This document shows, one piece after another, positions 25,101-29,149 of a DNA stretch of 64,000 bases. This DNA is from Hirundichthys speculiger (taxonomy: Eukaryota; Chordata; Actinopteri; Beloniformes; Exocoetidae). The number at the start of each line of letters is the position of its first letter. The first letter of the stretch is position 1. Made by a program: the position numbers and the translations under genes. Where the stretch lies: positions 124,001-188,000 of the forward strand of contig JAGFBZ010000001.1 of NCBI GenBank assembly GCA_018398805.1, read 5' to 3'. The notes beneath the pieces were generated by a model that saw nothing but the letters and a program-made list of their open reading frames with translations, had not been told where the DNA came from and made no database searches.

Positions 25101-26458
25101 GCACCTCCACCCACCACGACCTCTTTACCTTTAAACCAGACACCTTTACAGATCTAAAACTCTTTCTGATGTCATCATCCTCTTTGAACAGAAGTTCAGT
25201 TCCTAAAGTTTTCTCTAAAAATTGTTTTTTCAGACCCAGTGATGAAACCACTCACACTACAGAACAACTATTTGAATGCAAATATAAAAGCTATAAAACT
25301 TTTAATTGAGCATCACTACGTTATAAAGAACAATGATTTCTGACTGAGCCTCCATCAGCTCTACTGGAGTACTACAGCTGGGGTCTGGTTCTGTCTGGGC
25401 CCCTGTCAGCTGGGGTCTGGTCCAGTCTGGGCCCCTGTCAGCTGGGGTCTGGTTCTGTCTGGACCCCTGTCACTGGGGTCTGGTCCAGTCTGGACCCTGT
25501 CAGCTGGGGTCTGGTCTGGGTCTGTCCAGTCACCCCTGTGGGGTCTGGTCCAGTCTGGACCCTGTCAGCTGGGGTCTGGTTCTGTCTGGACCCCTGTCAG
25601 CCGGGGTCTGGTCCAGTCTGGACCCCTGTCAGCCGGGGTCTGGTCCAGTCTGGACCCCTGTCAGCCGGGGTCTGGTCCAGTCTGGACCCCTGTCAGCCGG
25701 GGTCTGGTCCAGTCTGGACCCCTGTCAGCTGGGGTCTGGTCCAGTCTGGACCCCTGTCAGCTGGGGTCTGGTCCAGTCTGGTACCCCTGTCAGCTGGGGT
25801 CTGGTTCTGTCTGGACCCCTGTCAGCCGGGGTCTGGTCCAGTCTGGACCCCTGTCAGCTGGGGTCTGGTCCAGTCTGGGCCCCTGTCAGCTGGGGTCTGG
25901 TCCAGTCTGTACCCCTGTCAGCTGGGGTCTGGTCCAGTCTGGGACCCTGTCAGCCGGGGTCTGGTCCAGTCTGGACCCCTGTCAGCTGGGGTCTGGTCCA
26001 GTCTGGGCCCCTGTCAGCTGGGGTCTGGTCCAGTCTAGGCCCCTGTCAGCTGGGTCTGGTCCAGTCTGGGACCCTGTCAGCTGGGGTCTGGTCCAGTCTG
26101 GACCTCTGTCAGCTGGGGTCTGGTCCAGTCTGGGCCCTAACCCTAACCCTAACCCTAACTCTAACCCCAACCCTAACCCTAACCCTAACCCTAACTGTTA
26201 GGGTTAGGGTTAGGGGAGGTTAGGGTTAGGGTTGGGGTTAGGGCCTAACCCTAAACCTAACCCTAGCCCTAACCCAAACCTTCACACCGCCGCGATGACA
26301 GCGAAATCGTTCCCAGAACAGACCAGTTTCTCCCCTCTGCAGTCTAACAGGAGCAGCGCCAGGGCGGATCACTTCCACAGGTTCTTACCTGAAGCTCTGC
26401 CCTGCAGCAGATCGGGGCAGCAGACCAGGATGCAGGCGATGCAGAGCAGCCAAGCCAT
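264..26458 (-). CDS. tg: Thyroglobulin gene (5' three quarters, continues past the left edge)
   Basis: Thyroglobulin is the large secreted glycoprotein of the thyroid follicle. It is iodinated on tyrosines and supplies T4/T3. Reading the minus strand from 26,458 leftwards gives a signal peptide, type-1 repeats (recurring QC...CWCVD cores), a linker, a hinge, GCC2/GCC3 cysteine repeats, a further type-1 repeat, type-3 repeats, and the start of the cholinesterase-like (ChEL) domain. I placed 38 exons totalling 5,707 bases (about 1,900 residues). Each has an AG acceptor and GT donor except exon 31, which has GC, and neighbouring phases agree. Order and lengths follow the vertebrate family, for example exon 3 is 98 bp. 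The ChEL remainder lies beyond base 264. Oddities: one extra base in exons 2 and 31, and type-1 repeat 7 is missing or decayed between 15,101 and 16,794. Identity is secure; whether this copy is intact is not. Confidence 0.95.
476..509. repeat. (CA)n microsatellite at the acceptor of tg exon 38
   Basis: About 16 CA units. On the transcribed strand it reads (UG)n directly upstream of the CCTGCAG acceptor. Similar tracts sit at the exon 34 acceptor (about 2,606-2,645) and the exon 3 acceptor (22,490-22,513). Confidence 0.95.
566..748 (-). CDS. tg: tg exon 37: last type-3 repeat, second part
   Basis: Contains ACQEAESCVAV, TRCVLYPDTTVC and SCRLVVREPTPKVYLRT, matching human RCMFYADTQSC and CRLLLREEATHIYRKPG. 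Phase 1 at both ends. Confidence 0.92.
838..987 (-). CDS. tg: tg exon 36: last type-3 repeat, first part
   Basis: Contains SSVLIDPSLSTYDVIHVSRD and NKTRDWCLH, matching human SSVVVDPSIRHFDVAHVST and VRDLCLSE. I chose the GTAACC donor at 836-837 because it gives the same cysteine spacing as human. Phase 1 at both ends. Confidence 0.9.
1007..2150. repeat. Minisatellite, about 25-bp unit, filling tg intron 35
   Basis: Units of the form GCTACACTAGAGCAACAGAG plus ACA-type variants repeat about 45 times with scattered substitutions and short deletions. They occupy nearly all of the intron between exons 35 and 36 (988-2,312). Confidence 0.95.
2313..2378 (-). CDS. tg: tg exon 35: segment between type-3 repeats
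   Basis: A 66-base exon reading VNQWTSSPALCPPFNLPETR, aligned with human NNAPSFCPLVVLPSLTE. Phase 1 at both ends. Confidence 0.85.
2460..2603 (-). CDS. tg: tg exon 34: type-3 repeat
   Basis: Contains VVCLALISLGVQTCSEDDA and EPFGWYLKP, matching human VTCLTLNSLGIQMCSEENG and YPFGWYQKP. The acceptor (GTAGGAG) sits behind a (GT)n tract. Phase 1 at both ends. Confidence 0.94.
2847..2926 (-). CDS. tg: tg exon 33: type-3 repeat
   Basis: Contains FMACERRCDEDPCCRGIGFV, matching human FFECERRCDADPCCTGFGFL. An 80-base exon, phase 2 to phase 1. Confidence 0.95.
3045..3159 (-). CDS. tg: tg exon 32: type-3 repeat
   Basis: Contains VRSFYERVSFQKMVSYSVRS, matching human VKNFYTRLPFQKLMGISIRN. Begins after phase 1 and ends in phase 2. 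Confidence 0.92.
3290..4140 (+). mobile_element. Degenerate hAT-like DNA transposon in tg intron 31
   Basis: Positions 3,405-3,509 encode ERVFSILAASFSDKQDRALA, then DYLQASVMLQYNKR and a stop, typical of the C-terminal dimerisation region of hAT-family transposases. GATTGTGCTAG occurs near 3,329 and inverted near 4,100, suggesting terminal inverted repeats. Most of the body is non-coding. It abuts the GC donor of tg exon 31. Confidence 0.7.
4152..4329 (-). CDS. tg: tg exon 31: type-3 repeat, with frameshift and GC donor
   Basis: Contains CSLYPDSRVCGAYDKPSE and, one frame later, CRPLLDTAPNNTYSKK, matching human CTLYPEAQVC and CRLILPQMPKALFRKK. Between the VC and CR cysteine codons there are 31 bases where 30 are expected. 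The only donor giving the phase needed by exon 32 is AAAG then GCATGA, a GC-type donor. A degenerate hAT element starts just downstream. Confidence 0.85.
4537..5379. mobile_element. Non-autonomous hAT-type element in tg intron 30
   Basis: Ends read GGGCTGGGCAA... and ...TTGCCCAGCCC, rich in GCGATTAATCG-like motifs. An exact 8-base target duplication GTAATATT flanks it at 4,529-4,536 and 5,380-5,387. A related element lies at 23,363-24,423 and a fragment at about 18,090-18,130. Confidence 0.85.
5505..5642 (-). CDS. tg: tg exon 30: type-3 repeat
   Basis: Contains LKFESLSDDDVLVDPQRKLP and SQQALLWCLTR, matching human SAQQANLWCLSRC. Ends in phase 1 at GTACGT. Confidence 0.92.
5885..5971 (-). CDS. 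tg: tg exon 29: type-3 repeat
   Basis: Contains KNKKDYQASIVSFQAIYLNT, matching human TFTNFQQVYLWKD. Phase 1 at both ends; 87 bases. Confidence 0.9.
6054..6224 (-). CDS. tg: tg exon 28: type-3 repeat
   Basis: Contains GSVLCGWLRAPSALMCGDQD and ICGAGLKYNEQQRSFVFDFG, matching human GAIICGLLSSPSVLLCNVKD. Phase 1 at both ends. Confidence 0.93.
6337..6537 (-). CDS. tg: tg exon 27: type-3 repeat
   Basis: Contains FCQDGCSRDACCDGFVLNQN, near-identical in layout to human CLLACDRDLCCDGFVLTQV. Phase 1 at both ends; 201 bases. Confidence 0.94.
6538..7109. other. tg intron 26, no recognisable content
   Basis: 572 bases of non-repetitive intron. I see no exon, RNA gene or transposon end in it. The other tg intron stretches 20,181-20,756, 21,107-22,080, 12,233-12,791, 14,531-14,870 and 24,641-25,366 are the same. 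Confidence 0.6.
7110..7215 (-). CDS. tg: tg exon 26: type-3 repeat 1, second part
   Basis: Contains TSGFLGNPQAELFDWLSCSL and LLVVRKR, matching human ATSFGSLRCQVKVRS and VYLKKGQ. Begins in phase 0 and ends in phase 1. The donor is GTATTG. Confidence 0.85.
7313..7422 (-). CDS. tg: tg exon 25: type-3 repeat 1
   Basis: Contains ACAAEPSCHHVALFSRQSRC and CNASQQ, matching human ACSFFTVSTTEPEISCDFYA in layout. Ends in phase 0. A GT-rich microsatellite begins just after the donor. Confidence 0.85.
7857..8690. repeat. Minisatellite, about 29-bp unit with palindromic core, in tg intron 24
   Basis: Units AGGACTCAGTCCTGGTTCTG plus ACCTGAATC alternate with a CCGGTC/AAGTCC/GGTACTG variant, giving a roughly 58-bp higher-order dimer and about 28 units. 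Each unit contains the near-palindrome AGGACTcAGTCCT. Confidence 0.93.
8866..8970 (-). CDS. tg: tg exon 24: start of type-3 repeats
   Basis: Contains VLGRFQAVPGSDLML and SDLPSCVQ, aligned with the segment before the first type-3 repeat in human. Phase 1 at both ends; 105 bases. Confidence 0.85.
9048..9212 (-). CDS. tg: tg exon 23: type-1 repeat 11
   Basis: Contains CETECQRRGLRCSPRGDFLP, RWRCFSSKGAELEWT and LTDEEC, matching human repeat 11 (CQRNEAGLQCDQNG and FCVDGEGRRLPW). Phase 1 at both ends. Confidence 0.9.
9307..9450 (-). CDS. tg: tg exon 22: GCC2/GCC3 (type-2) cysteine repeats
   Basis: Contains CPAGSFFQEGACLLCPQGTY, then FCSRCPSGSSAGGAS, the classic GCC2/GCC3 pattern. Phase 1 at both ends; 144 bases. 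Confidence 0.94.
9590..9739 (-). CDS. tg: tg exon 21: end of hinge
   Basis: Contains FLDLLRSALTSEPNLVSST and FGCSRGYHLDSDGEGC, matching human FGCSEGFYQVLTSEASQDG. Phase 1 at both ends. Confidence 0.92.
10036..10186 (-). CDS. tg: tg exon 20: hinge
   Basis: Contains LAVSLCDDSPVRLRCDDDD, LTVTWRAALSDLPTSDLPDL and LQDV, matching human VTWKSRLEDIPVASLPDLHDI. Begins in phase 0 and ends in phase 1. Confidence 0.92.
10205..11393. repeat. Minisatellite, 21-bp unit, filling tg intron 19
   Basis: About 56 copies of a 21-base unit (plus strand CTGATCCTGCAGGTAAACCA plus G, with GGTAAA/GATAAA and GCA/GGA/ACA variants). The array begins about 15 bases after the exon 19 donor and ends about 19 bases before the exon 20 acceptor. 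Nearly every unit has CAGCTG. The period is a multiple of three, so several frames are open. Confidence 0.97.
11409..11536 (-). CDS. tg: tg exon 19: hinge
   Basis: Contains LWSLPSACSQISSLQSLLFN and MTSRGLCSAQ, matching human LPPGKMCSADYADLLQTF and LTARGFCQIQ. The TCCAG acceptor at 11,537-11,538 is the one giving this frame. Ends in phase 0. The following intron is entirely minisatellite. Confidence 0.88.
11613..11804 (-). CDS. tg: tg exon 18: hinge, sushi-like segment
   Basis: Contains TVTHGALVCRPVADGRQSCD and SFVCETASRRWDGD, the part of the hinge that resembles a CCP/sushi fold. Phase 1 at both ends; 192 bases. Confidence 0.9.
11880..12041 (-). CDS. tg: tg exon 17: type-1 repeat 10
   Basis: Contains CPGRCELQGLQC, FAPLQC and ACWCVSEDGQEVGGTR. 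The repeat lacks the usual spacer between its first two cysteines, so it is shorter than human. Phase 1 at both ends. Confidence 0.92.
12121..12232 (-). CDS. tg: tg exon 16: second half of type-1 repeat 9
   Basis: Contains DGSFSLLQTGGAAGWCVNPV and TGETLRPAARS. As in human, this repeat has WCV without the first cysteine of the CWCV core. Begins in phase 0 and ends in phase 1. Confidence 0.9.
12792..12889 (-). CDS. tg: tg exon 15: first half of type-1 repeat 9
   Basis: Contains CLSRCQRAESRSLLSGW and YRPRCEQ, aligning with CPTTCEKSRTSGLLSSW of human. Begins after phase 1 and ends in phase 0; 98 bases. Confidence 0.88.
13005..14071 (+). mobile_element. hAT element with BED-finger remnant in tg intron 14
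   Basis: Ends GGGATGGGAATCG and ...AATTCCCATCC are inverted copies. Flanks AGTGCAT and ACTGCAT look like a worn target duplication. Around 13,240-13,380 the plus strand encodes KDGNKATSSHCKVEITASGG and NMQKHLRTQH, a BED zinc finger with one frameshift. The rest is non-coding. Confidence 0.75.
14241..14321 (-). CDS. tg: tg exon 14: end of type-1 repeat 8
   Basis: Reads GQCWCVDEDDGEYIPDTLTS and then RSLRLPTC, matching human HCWCVDEKGGFIPGSLTARS. Phase 1 at both ends; 81 bases. Confidence 0.92.
14426..14530 (-). CDS. tg: tg exon 13: middle of type-1 repeat 8
   Basis: Contains FTPQCDADGRWLHTQCYHST, matching human MPQCDAFGSWEPVQC. The donor is GTCTCC, a weak but usable GT site. Phase 1 at both ends. 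Confidence 0.88.
14871..15101 (-). CDS. tg: tg exon 12: insert of type-1 repeat 8
   Basis: Contains VALSNSSRLPLGYGFLLAEG and LLRGSRAALRLAAFS, closely matching human SASNSSRFPLGESFLVAKG and FLRGSDYAIRLAAQS. NSS is a glycosylation sequon. Phase 1 at both ends; 231 bases. Confidence 0.92.
15271..16129 (+). mobile_element. THAP-finger transposon fragment in tg intron 11
   Basis: Exact 15-base terminal inverted repeats TTATAGACCTTTTCG at 15,271-15,285 and its complement at 16,115-16,129. An ORF at 15,403-15,549 begins MSSWSSGNTCSAINCANN and is followed, one frame over, by WVKNINRKDFVPNKYSR and a GTGAG donor. This resembles the first exon of a fish THAP-type (P-element-like) zinc finger. A near-palindrome with 28-base arms lies at about 15,880-15,945. 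Confidence 0.7.
16430..16740 (-). pseudogene. Possible decayed remnant of tg type-1 repeat 7
   Basis: The minus strand here has two acceptor-like pyrimidine-AG sites followed by short open stretches, one containing SLHNLLSRLWRVLENNSSF and one containing AWCAG or CQCCVV depending on frame. These loosely recall the human repeat-7 insert and its CWCVD core. Stops interrupt them and phases do not fit the flanking exons, so this is a guess at a lost exon. Confidence 0.3.
16794..16832 (-). CDS. tg: tg exon 11: short exon starting type-1 repeat 7
   Basis: A 39-base exon reading CPEETTLKLQSST, aligning with the CPTPCQLQSEQ start of human repeat 7. Phase 1 at both ends, so it could splice in frame straight to exon 12. 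No intact exon for the rest of repeat 7 was found. Confidence 0.6.
16919..17297 (-). CDS. tg: tg exon 10: type-1 repeats 5 and 6
   Basis: Two complete cores: EVQC/ECWCVDPRGQEVDGSR and LPLQC/RCFCVDAEGRTVTG. An acidic run (DEEEDE) precedes repeat 5. It begins in phase 0 and ends in phase 1; 379 bases. Confidence 0.93.
17458..17960 (-). CDS. tg: tg exon 9: linker between type-1 repeats 4 and 5
   Basis: This 503-base exon holds the helical linker with the conserved motif LLQEKLFGGKFLRSAAAFNF and an NFSG glycosylation sequon. It matches human LQQNLFGGKFLVNVGQFNLS. It ends in phase 0. Human has one larger exon here; this gene has an extra intron before repeat 5. Confidence 0.9.
18090..18130. mobile_element. 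Fragment of the GGGCTGGGCAA hAT-type element
   Basis: About 40 bases read GGGCTGGGCAACGATTAAAA and then TTTTTAATCACGA, one terminus of the family found complete at 4,537-5,379. The other end is missing. Confidence 0.6.
18393..18578 (-). CDS. tg: tg exon 8: type-1 repeat 4
   Basis: Contains CEEERRAAVESSSVFIPSC, then SRQC and QCWCVDPTGTELPGTRRLG. Phase 1 at both ends. Confidence 0.92.
18798..18941 (-). CDS. tg: tg exon 7: segment before type-1 repeat 4
   Basis: Contains VELLMSEVYDSAFTGL and TNIYRILQRRMLGVR, strongly conserved with human ELLLDEIYDTIF and LYRILQRRFLAVQ. Phase 1 at both ends; 144 bases. Confidence 0.92.
18967..20178. repeat. CAT/CAC trinucleotide array in tg intron 6
   Basis: About 1.2 kb of ATC, ATT and ACC triplets with an internal block (about 19,430-19,830) rich in AGCAGC/CACCAG. 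Minor bases interrupt it, so it is compound. It encodes long His-rich and Met/Asp-rich frames by composition only. Confidence 0.95.
20757..20863 (-). CDS. tg: tg exon 6: second part of type-1 repeat 3
   Basis: Contains FPEAFEKFGSFRRVFPLVSS and CFCSDSRGREMENTG, matching the long third repeat. It ends in phase 1. The CAT-type array lies in the next intron. Confidence 0.92.
20947..21106 (-). CDS. tg: tg exon 5: first part of type-1 repeat 3
   Basis: Contains CETRRRRLLHGAG, PPQC and FLPVQCKFINTTD, matching the third type-1 repeat. It ends in phase 2 at a GTGACG donor and is followed by a very short intron of 83 bases. Confidence 0.92.
22081..22233 (-). CDS. tg: tg exon 4: type-1 repeat 2
   Basis: Reads CPSPCQLQSVL, then QPVQC and CWCVDQDGMELYGTRQAGRP, close to human repeat 2 but about a dozen residues shorter in the first loop. 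Phase 1 at both ends. Confidence 0.92.
22390..22487 (-). CDS. tg: tg exon 3: second half of type-1 repeat 1
   Basis: Encodes PVQC...ECWCVDAEGQEVAGTR, the type-1 core. It is 98 bases, begins with one base completing an Arg codon, and ends in phase 1. The acceptor is preceded by a (GT)n tract instead of a normal pyrimidine tract. Confidence 0.92.
22691..23116. repeat. 170-bp-arm inverted repeat of Tc1 transposase sequence in tg intron 2
   Basis: 22,691-22,860 and 22,947-23,116 are inverted copies with one mismatch noticed, separated by an 86-base spacer of TCTGACAGCTG-like repeats. The plus strand of the left arm encodes HIIVKHGGGRVVICGCVAAT, the Tc1/mariner transposase segment. Bases 23,117-23,230 continue with Tc1-like sequence (LEEQKQHYKNV). 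Confidence 0.92.
23363..24423. mobile_element. Non-autonomous hAT-type element in tg intron 2
   Basis: Ends TAGGGCTGGGCAATG and ...TTGCCCAGCCCTA are inverted. Flanks GTTTAAAC and GTTTATTC resemble an 8-base target duplication with two changes. Same family as 4,537-5,379; no transposase seen. Confidence 0.8.
24531..24640 (-). CDS. tg: tg exon 2: T4-forming tyrosine region and first half of type-1 repeat 1, with frameshift
   Basis: Opens with Glu-Tyr-Gln, matching the N-terminal hormonogenic tyrosine (Tyr5 of mature human thyroglobulin). The first part reads LSRCELLR and the second part AKQQGDIPHCWEDGRF, but in different frames. There are 52 bases between the two cysteine codons where 51 are expected. 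Exon 3 requires this exon to end in phase 2, i.e. 109 bases rather than the 110 seen. Confidence 0.88.
25380..26135. repeat. Minisatellite, 32-bp unit, in tg intron 1
   Basis: About 23 units of GGGGTCTGGTCCAGTCTGGA then CCCCTGTCAGCT, with TTCTGTC, GGGCCC and CCGG variants. The array ends abruptly in telomere-like repeats. Confidence 0.95.
26136..26280. repeat. Interstitial telomere-like tract with two inversions in tg intron 1
   Basis: CCCTAA units (26,136-26,198) switch to TTAGGG units (26,199-26,244) and back to CCTAACCCTAA-type units (26,245-26,280). The tract is about 110 bases from the exon 1 donor and directly follows the 32-bp minisatellite. A smaller TTAGGG run lies at 31,479-31,503. 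Confidence 0.92.
26389..26458 (-). CDS. tg: tg exon 1: start codon and signal peptide
   Basis: Starts MAWLLCIACILVCCPDLLQG, a hydrophobic secretion signal, and ends in phase 1 at a GTAAGAA donor. The start was chosen because it is the first ATG downstream of the TATA box and joins in frame to exon 2. Confidence 0.9.
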
Positions 26459-26496
26459 CGTCTCCGTGGTGACGCACCGAACACTGATGCCTCACC

Positions 26497-26502
26497 TATA
26501 TA
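26497..26502 (-). promoter_or_regulatory. TATA box of tg
   Basis: The minus strand reads TATATA about 40 bases upstream of the tg start codon (26,458). This implies transcription starts near 26,470 and a 5' leader of only about 10-15 bases. Upstream, around 26,707-26,726, the plus strand holds CACT and CAAG motifs loosely resembling NKX2-1/PAX8 sites of mammalian tg promoters; that match is weak. Confidence 0.55.
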
Positions 26503-26519
26503 CCTGCCGACCTGCTGAG

Positions 26520-27056
26520 TCACCGTGAGAAAGATCGGCCGAGCAGCGCCCCCCCCACCGCTCCTCGTCTGTCCATCCGGCTGGAACCAAGAGTCCTCGA
26601 CCACGACTGAGGGGGCAGCCAGCAGCCATGGAGCCCTCTGATTGGACGGGGGGTCCTCTGCAACTCAGGTGACGGAGGTCAGCGCTCAGTGTGATGCTGC
26701 TTAGTTTCACTGGAGCACTTCAAGACCGGTTCACCGATGGAGCTGCCACGCAGACACGACGAGCACATACGCCAAATCACAGCCTGGACCAGCATGCACC
26801 TACAACAGACTAAACTCACCAGTAGCACTAATGATAATTAATGGTTTTATTTAAATGCAGTGACTTTCTTCACTGGAAGGTATTTTTGTCCCTATAAACA
26901 AAAAAAGCACCTTGTTATTTTTTTAATCAATCGACTCTTTGCCAGAACAAAAATGCGACTCTTTGACTTCAGAGTTGAAGCATCTTCAGCTGTATTTTAT
27001 TGCACTACTATGTGAACTTTTTATATCTTTATAAAATGTTCTCTCTGTCAGTGTTG
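26520..27056. other. tg upstream region, no gene seen
   Basis: About 540 bases between the tg TATA box and the next transposon. It is GC-moderate to 26,820 and AT-rich after. Any proximal tg control elements would lie here; none is recognised with confidence. Confidence 0.5.
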
Positions 27057-28402
27057 GGGTGAATTCCAATTCCTCCCTTAACCCTCAATCTGCAAGTGCA
27101 AGTGCTGTCCCAATTCTAAGAACGTCAAATTGAGGGACGAGTTTGAGGGCCGTATCGCCCTCAATATTGAGATTCTCCGGCACCACACTTGGTAGTAAGG
27201 GCTACCCAGAAGGCATTGGGTAATTTAGCCAAGACATCTTAGAAAAGGATGGCGACAAAAAAAAGCTAGCTACAAACGTAAGTATCTTCGTTGTGTGGTG
27301 TCTGAACAATATGATCCTTTACATATACGTATACTTACAAGTTTTGACTATGTTCTTTAAAGAAGTCAATGTTTTAAGGCCTCTGCAAAAGTTCCCTGAG
27401 TTTAGGACATTCTGTAGAGTCAACGAGTTCAATGTTGCGTGTGAAATTACTCTGTCTGCAAGTTTGTAGGTTTCACTGAGTCCACATCAGAAAAATAGAG
27501 TACAGTTCATGGCCAAGAAGAGACAAGAACTGAGAATATTTCATAAAGAGTTCTTGATCGATCCCAACTGTAAACTTAAGATGGTACTGTTTATGTTCGA
27601 AGAAGATAAGCAAGTAAGGAGTGAATATGAAACTCTCATTAAATCTGACTGATTCCACCTGTGAAACTGAAGCTTGGAAAGGCGTTACACAGAGGCTATA
27701 AAGAGCCTGCGTATTTCTTTGTTCTTCGATCTTTCCCTCATTGTCTCATAGAAAGGTCCCAGACTCACTGCAGGAGTCCGTTATTGTGCCTACTTTTCCT
27801 TGTAAATAAATATCTTTTTGCATTTAAAAGTCGGCCTGGAGCAGCTTTTTTCTGAACCCATTGACACACTCAGAACGGCACAGCGAATCCAGACTGGAAG
27901 AGAGCGAGAGAAGAAAAGTCACATCATCGTCGCCAGGAGATCTCCAAACTTCTTCTGATGACAGAAAACTACAGTAGTTCTTAAAGATATAAATGTTATG
28001 AAACTATCTTATTGTCTTTGAGACGTTTTTCATGGATTAACATGGTTGTTGCGTAACATTTATTCTTTTTACTTTACAATGTTTGTCAGCCGGACCGGCG
28101 GTCCCGGTCGGCTTCATGTTACTTGTATACCTTGTTGTGTAGCGACGGAGGACTGAATAATGTATCCTCTATTGTGTTATTTGCTAATATTTGGAGAATA
28201 TACGGCGCTCTTTTCAATGTTATCTCTGTGTCACTTCAGGGAATACAGAGACAACACGGCTCTGATACATTTCAGTCTGAAGACGCAACTGCACTTAAGG
28301 GGTGTCCCATTTCTAAGTCACAAGATAACCCTGGCACTTATTTTCAAGGGTTAAGATTGAGGGCCAAAAATTGAGGGTTAAGGGAGGAATTGGAATTCAC
28401 CC
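27057..28402. mobile_element. DNA transposon with 33-bp terminal inverted repeats, family unassigned
   Basis: Perfect 33-base inverted termini at 27,057-27,089 (beginning GGGTGAATTCCAATTCCTCC) and 28,370-28,402. Flanks TTG and TTA would allow a degenerate 3-base target duplication. No transposase recognised. 28,403-29,150 shows nothing further. Confidence 0.8.
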
Positions 28403-29149
28403 TTAGACTCCAGTCAGGGGATGTCGACACCTCCTGAGGTGCGTTGCTCATATCATTTCCTCTTGCCCTCCTCGTTGCTACACAGCTCTTTGGCAACACA
28501 TTTCTTGGTAAATAAACTCTTCCTTAAAGTTGTGTCTGATAAACTCCAGCTTCTCTCTCCCAGAGCTCACCCAGCCTTAACATTAAGGCGGGTCACGGCC
28601 CAGTTCACGGGCGAGATCTAATACTCGGCCCGACGGCTGAGCCAACAATCTCAGACAGACTGACGTAAACAAACCTTGAGTAGGCTTCCAGTCTTTCCAG
28701 TGAATTCAGTATCGACCCCCATTGTTCCCATCGGTATGGGTTCTTTATTGTCAGTGTCCGTCCACAGACACGTCTACTGTCCTCCCACGGACCAAAACAG
28801 AACAAATGAAGTCTTCTTCACGCTCTGAAACAGAAGCCATTTAAAACCCCGTTTAAGTGACCTGACTGTTCTGAGTGTCCAACTTCAGCTGGTTTCTGGC
28901 TGTTCAGACTGTCAACCAGTCTATCTATGCATAGATGTGATCAAAGCTAAAACTGGATGTGGACAAGTGGTCTGAAGATAGTCTAAAGCTTCGGCCCACG
29001 CTGAAGGATTAATAAAGTCTAAACCTCCTCAAAACTTGCCATGCTTAGTTGACGTCAGTAACCGGAGTCGTCACTGTCCTCTGGTGGATGATGGATTAAC
29101 CTCCACACCTACAGGGAGCTAAAAATCGTAAACGCTCCTTTGTCCTGCT

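Noticed and set aside
25538..26038. 166-codon ORF GPVWTPVSRGLVQ-type repeats
   Set aside because: Product of the 32-base minisatellite in tg intron 1.
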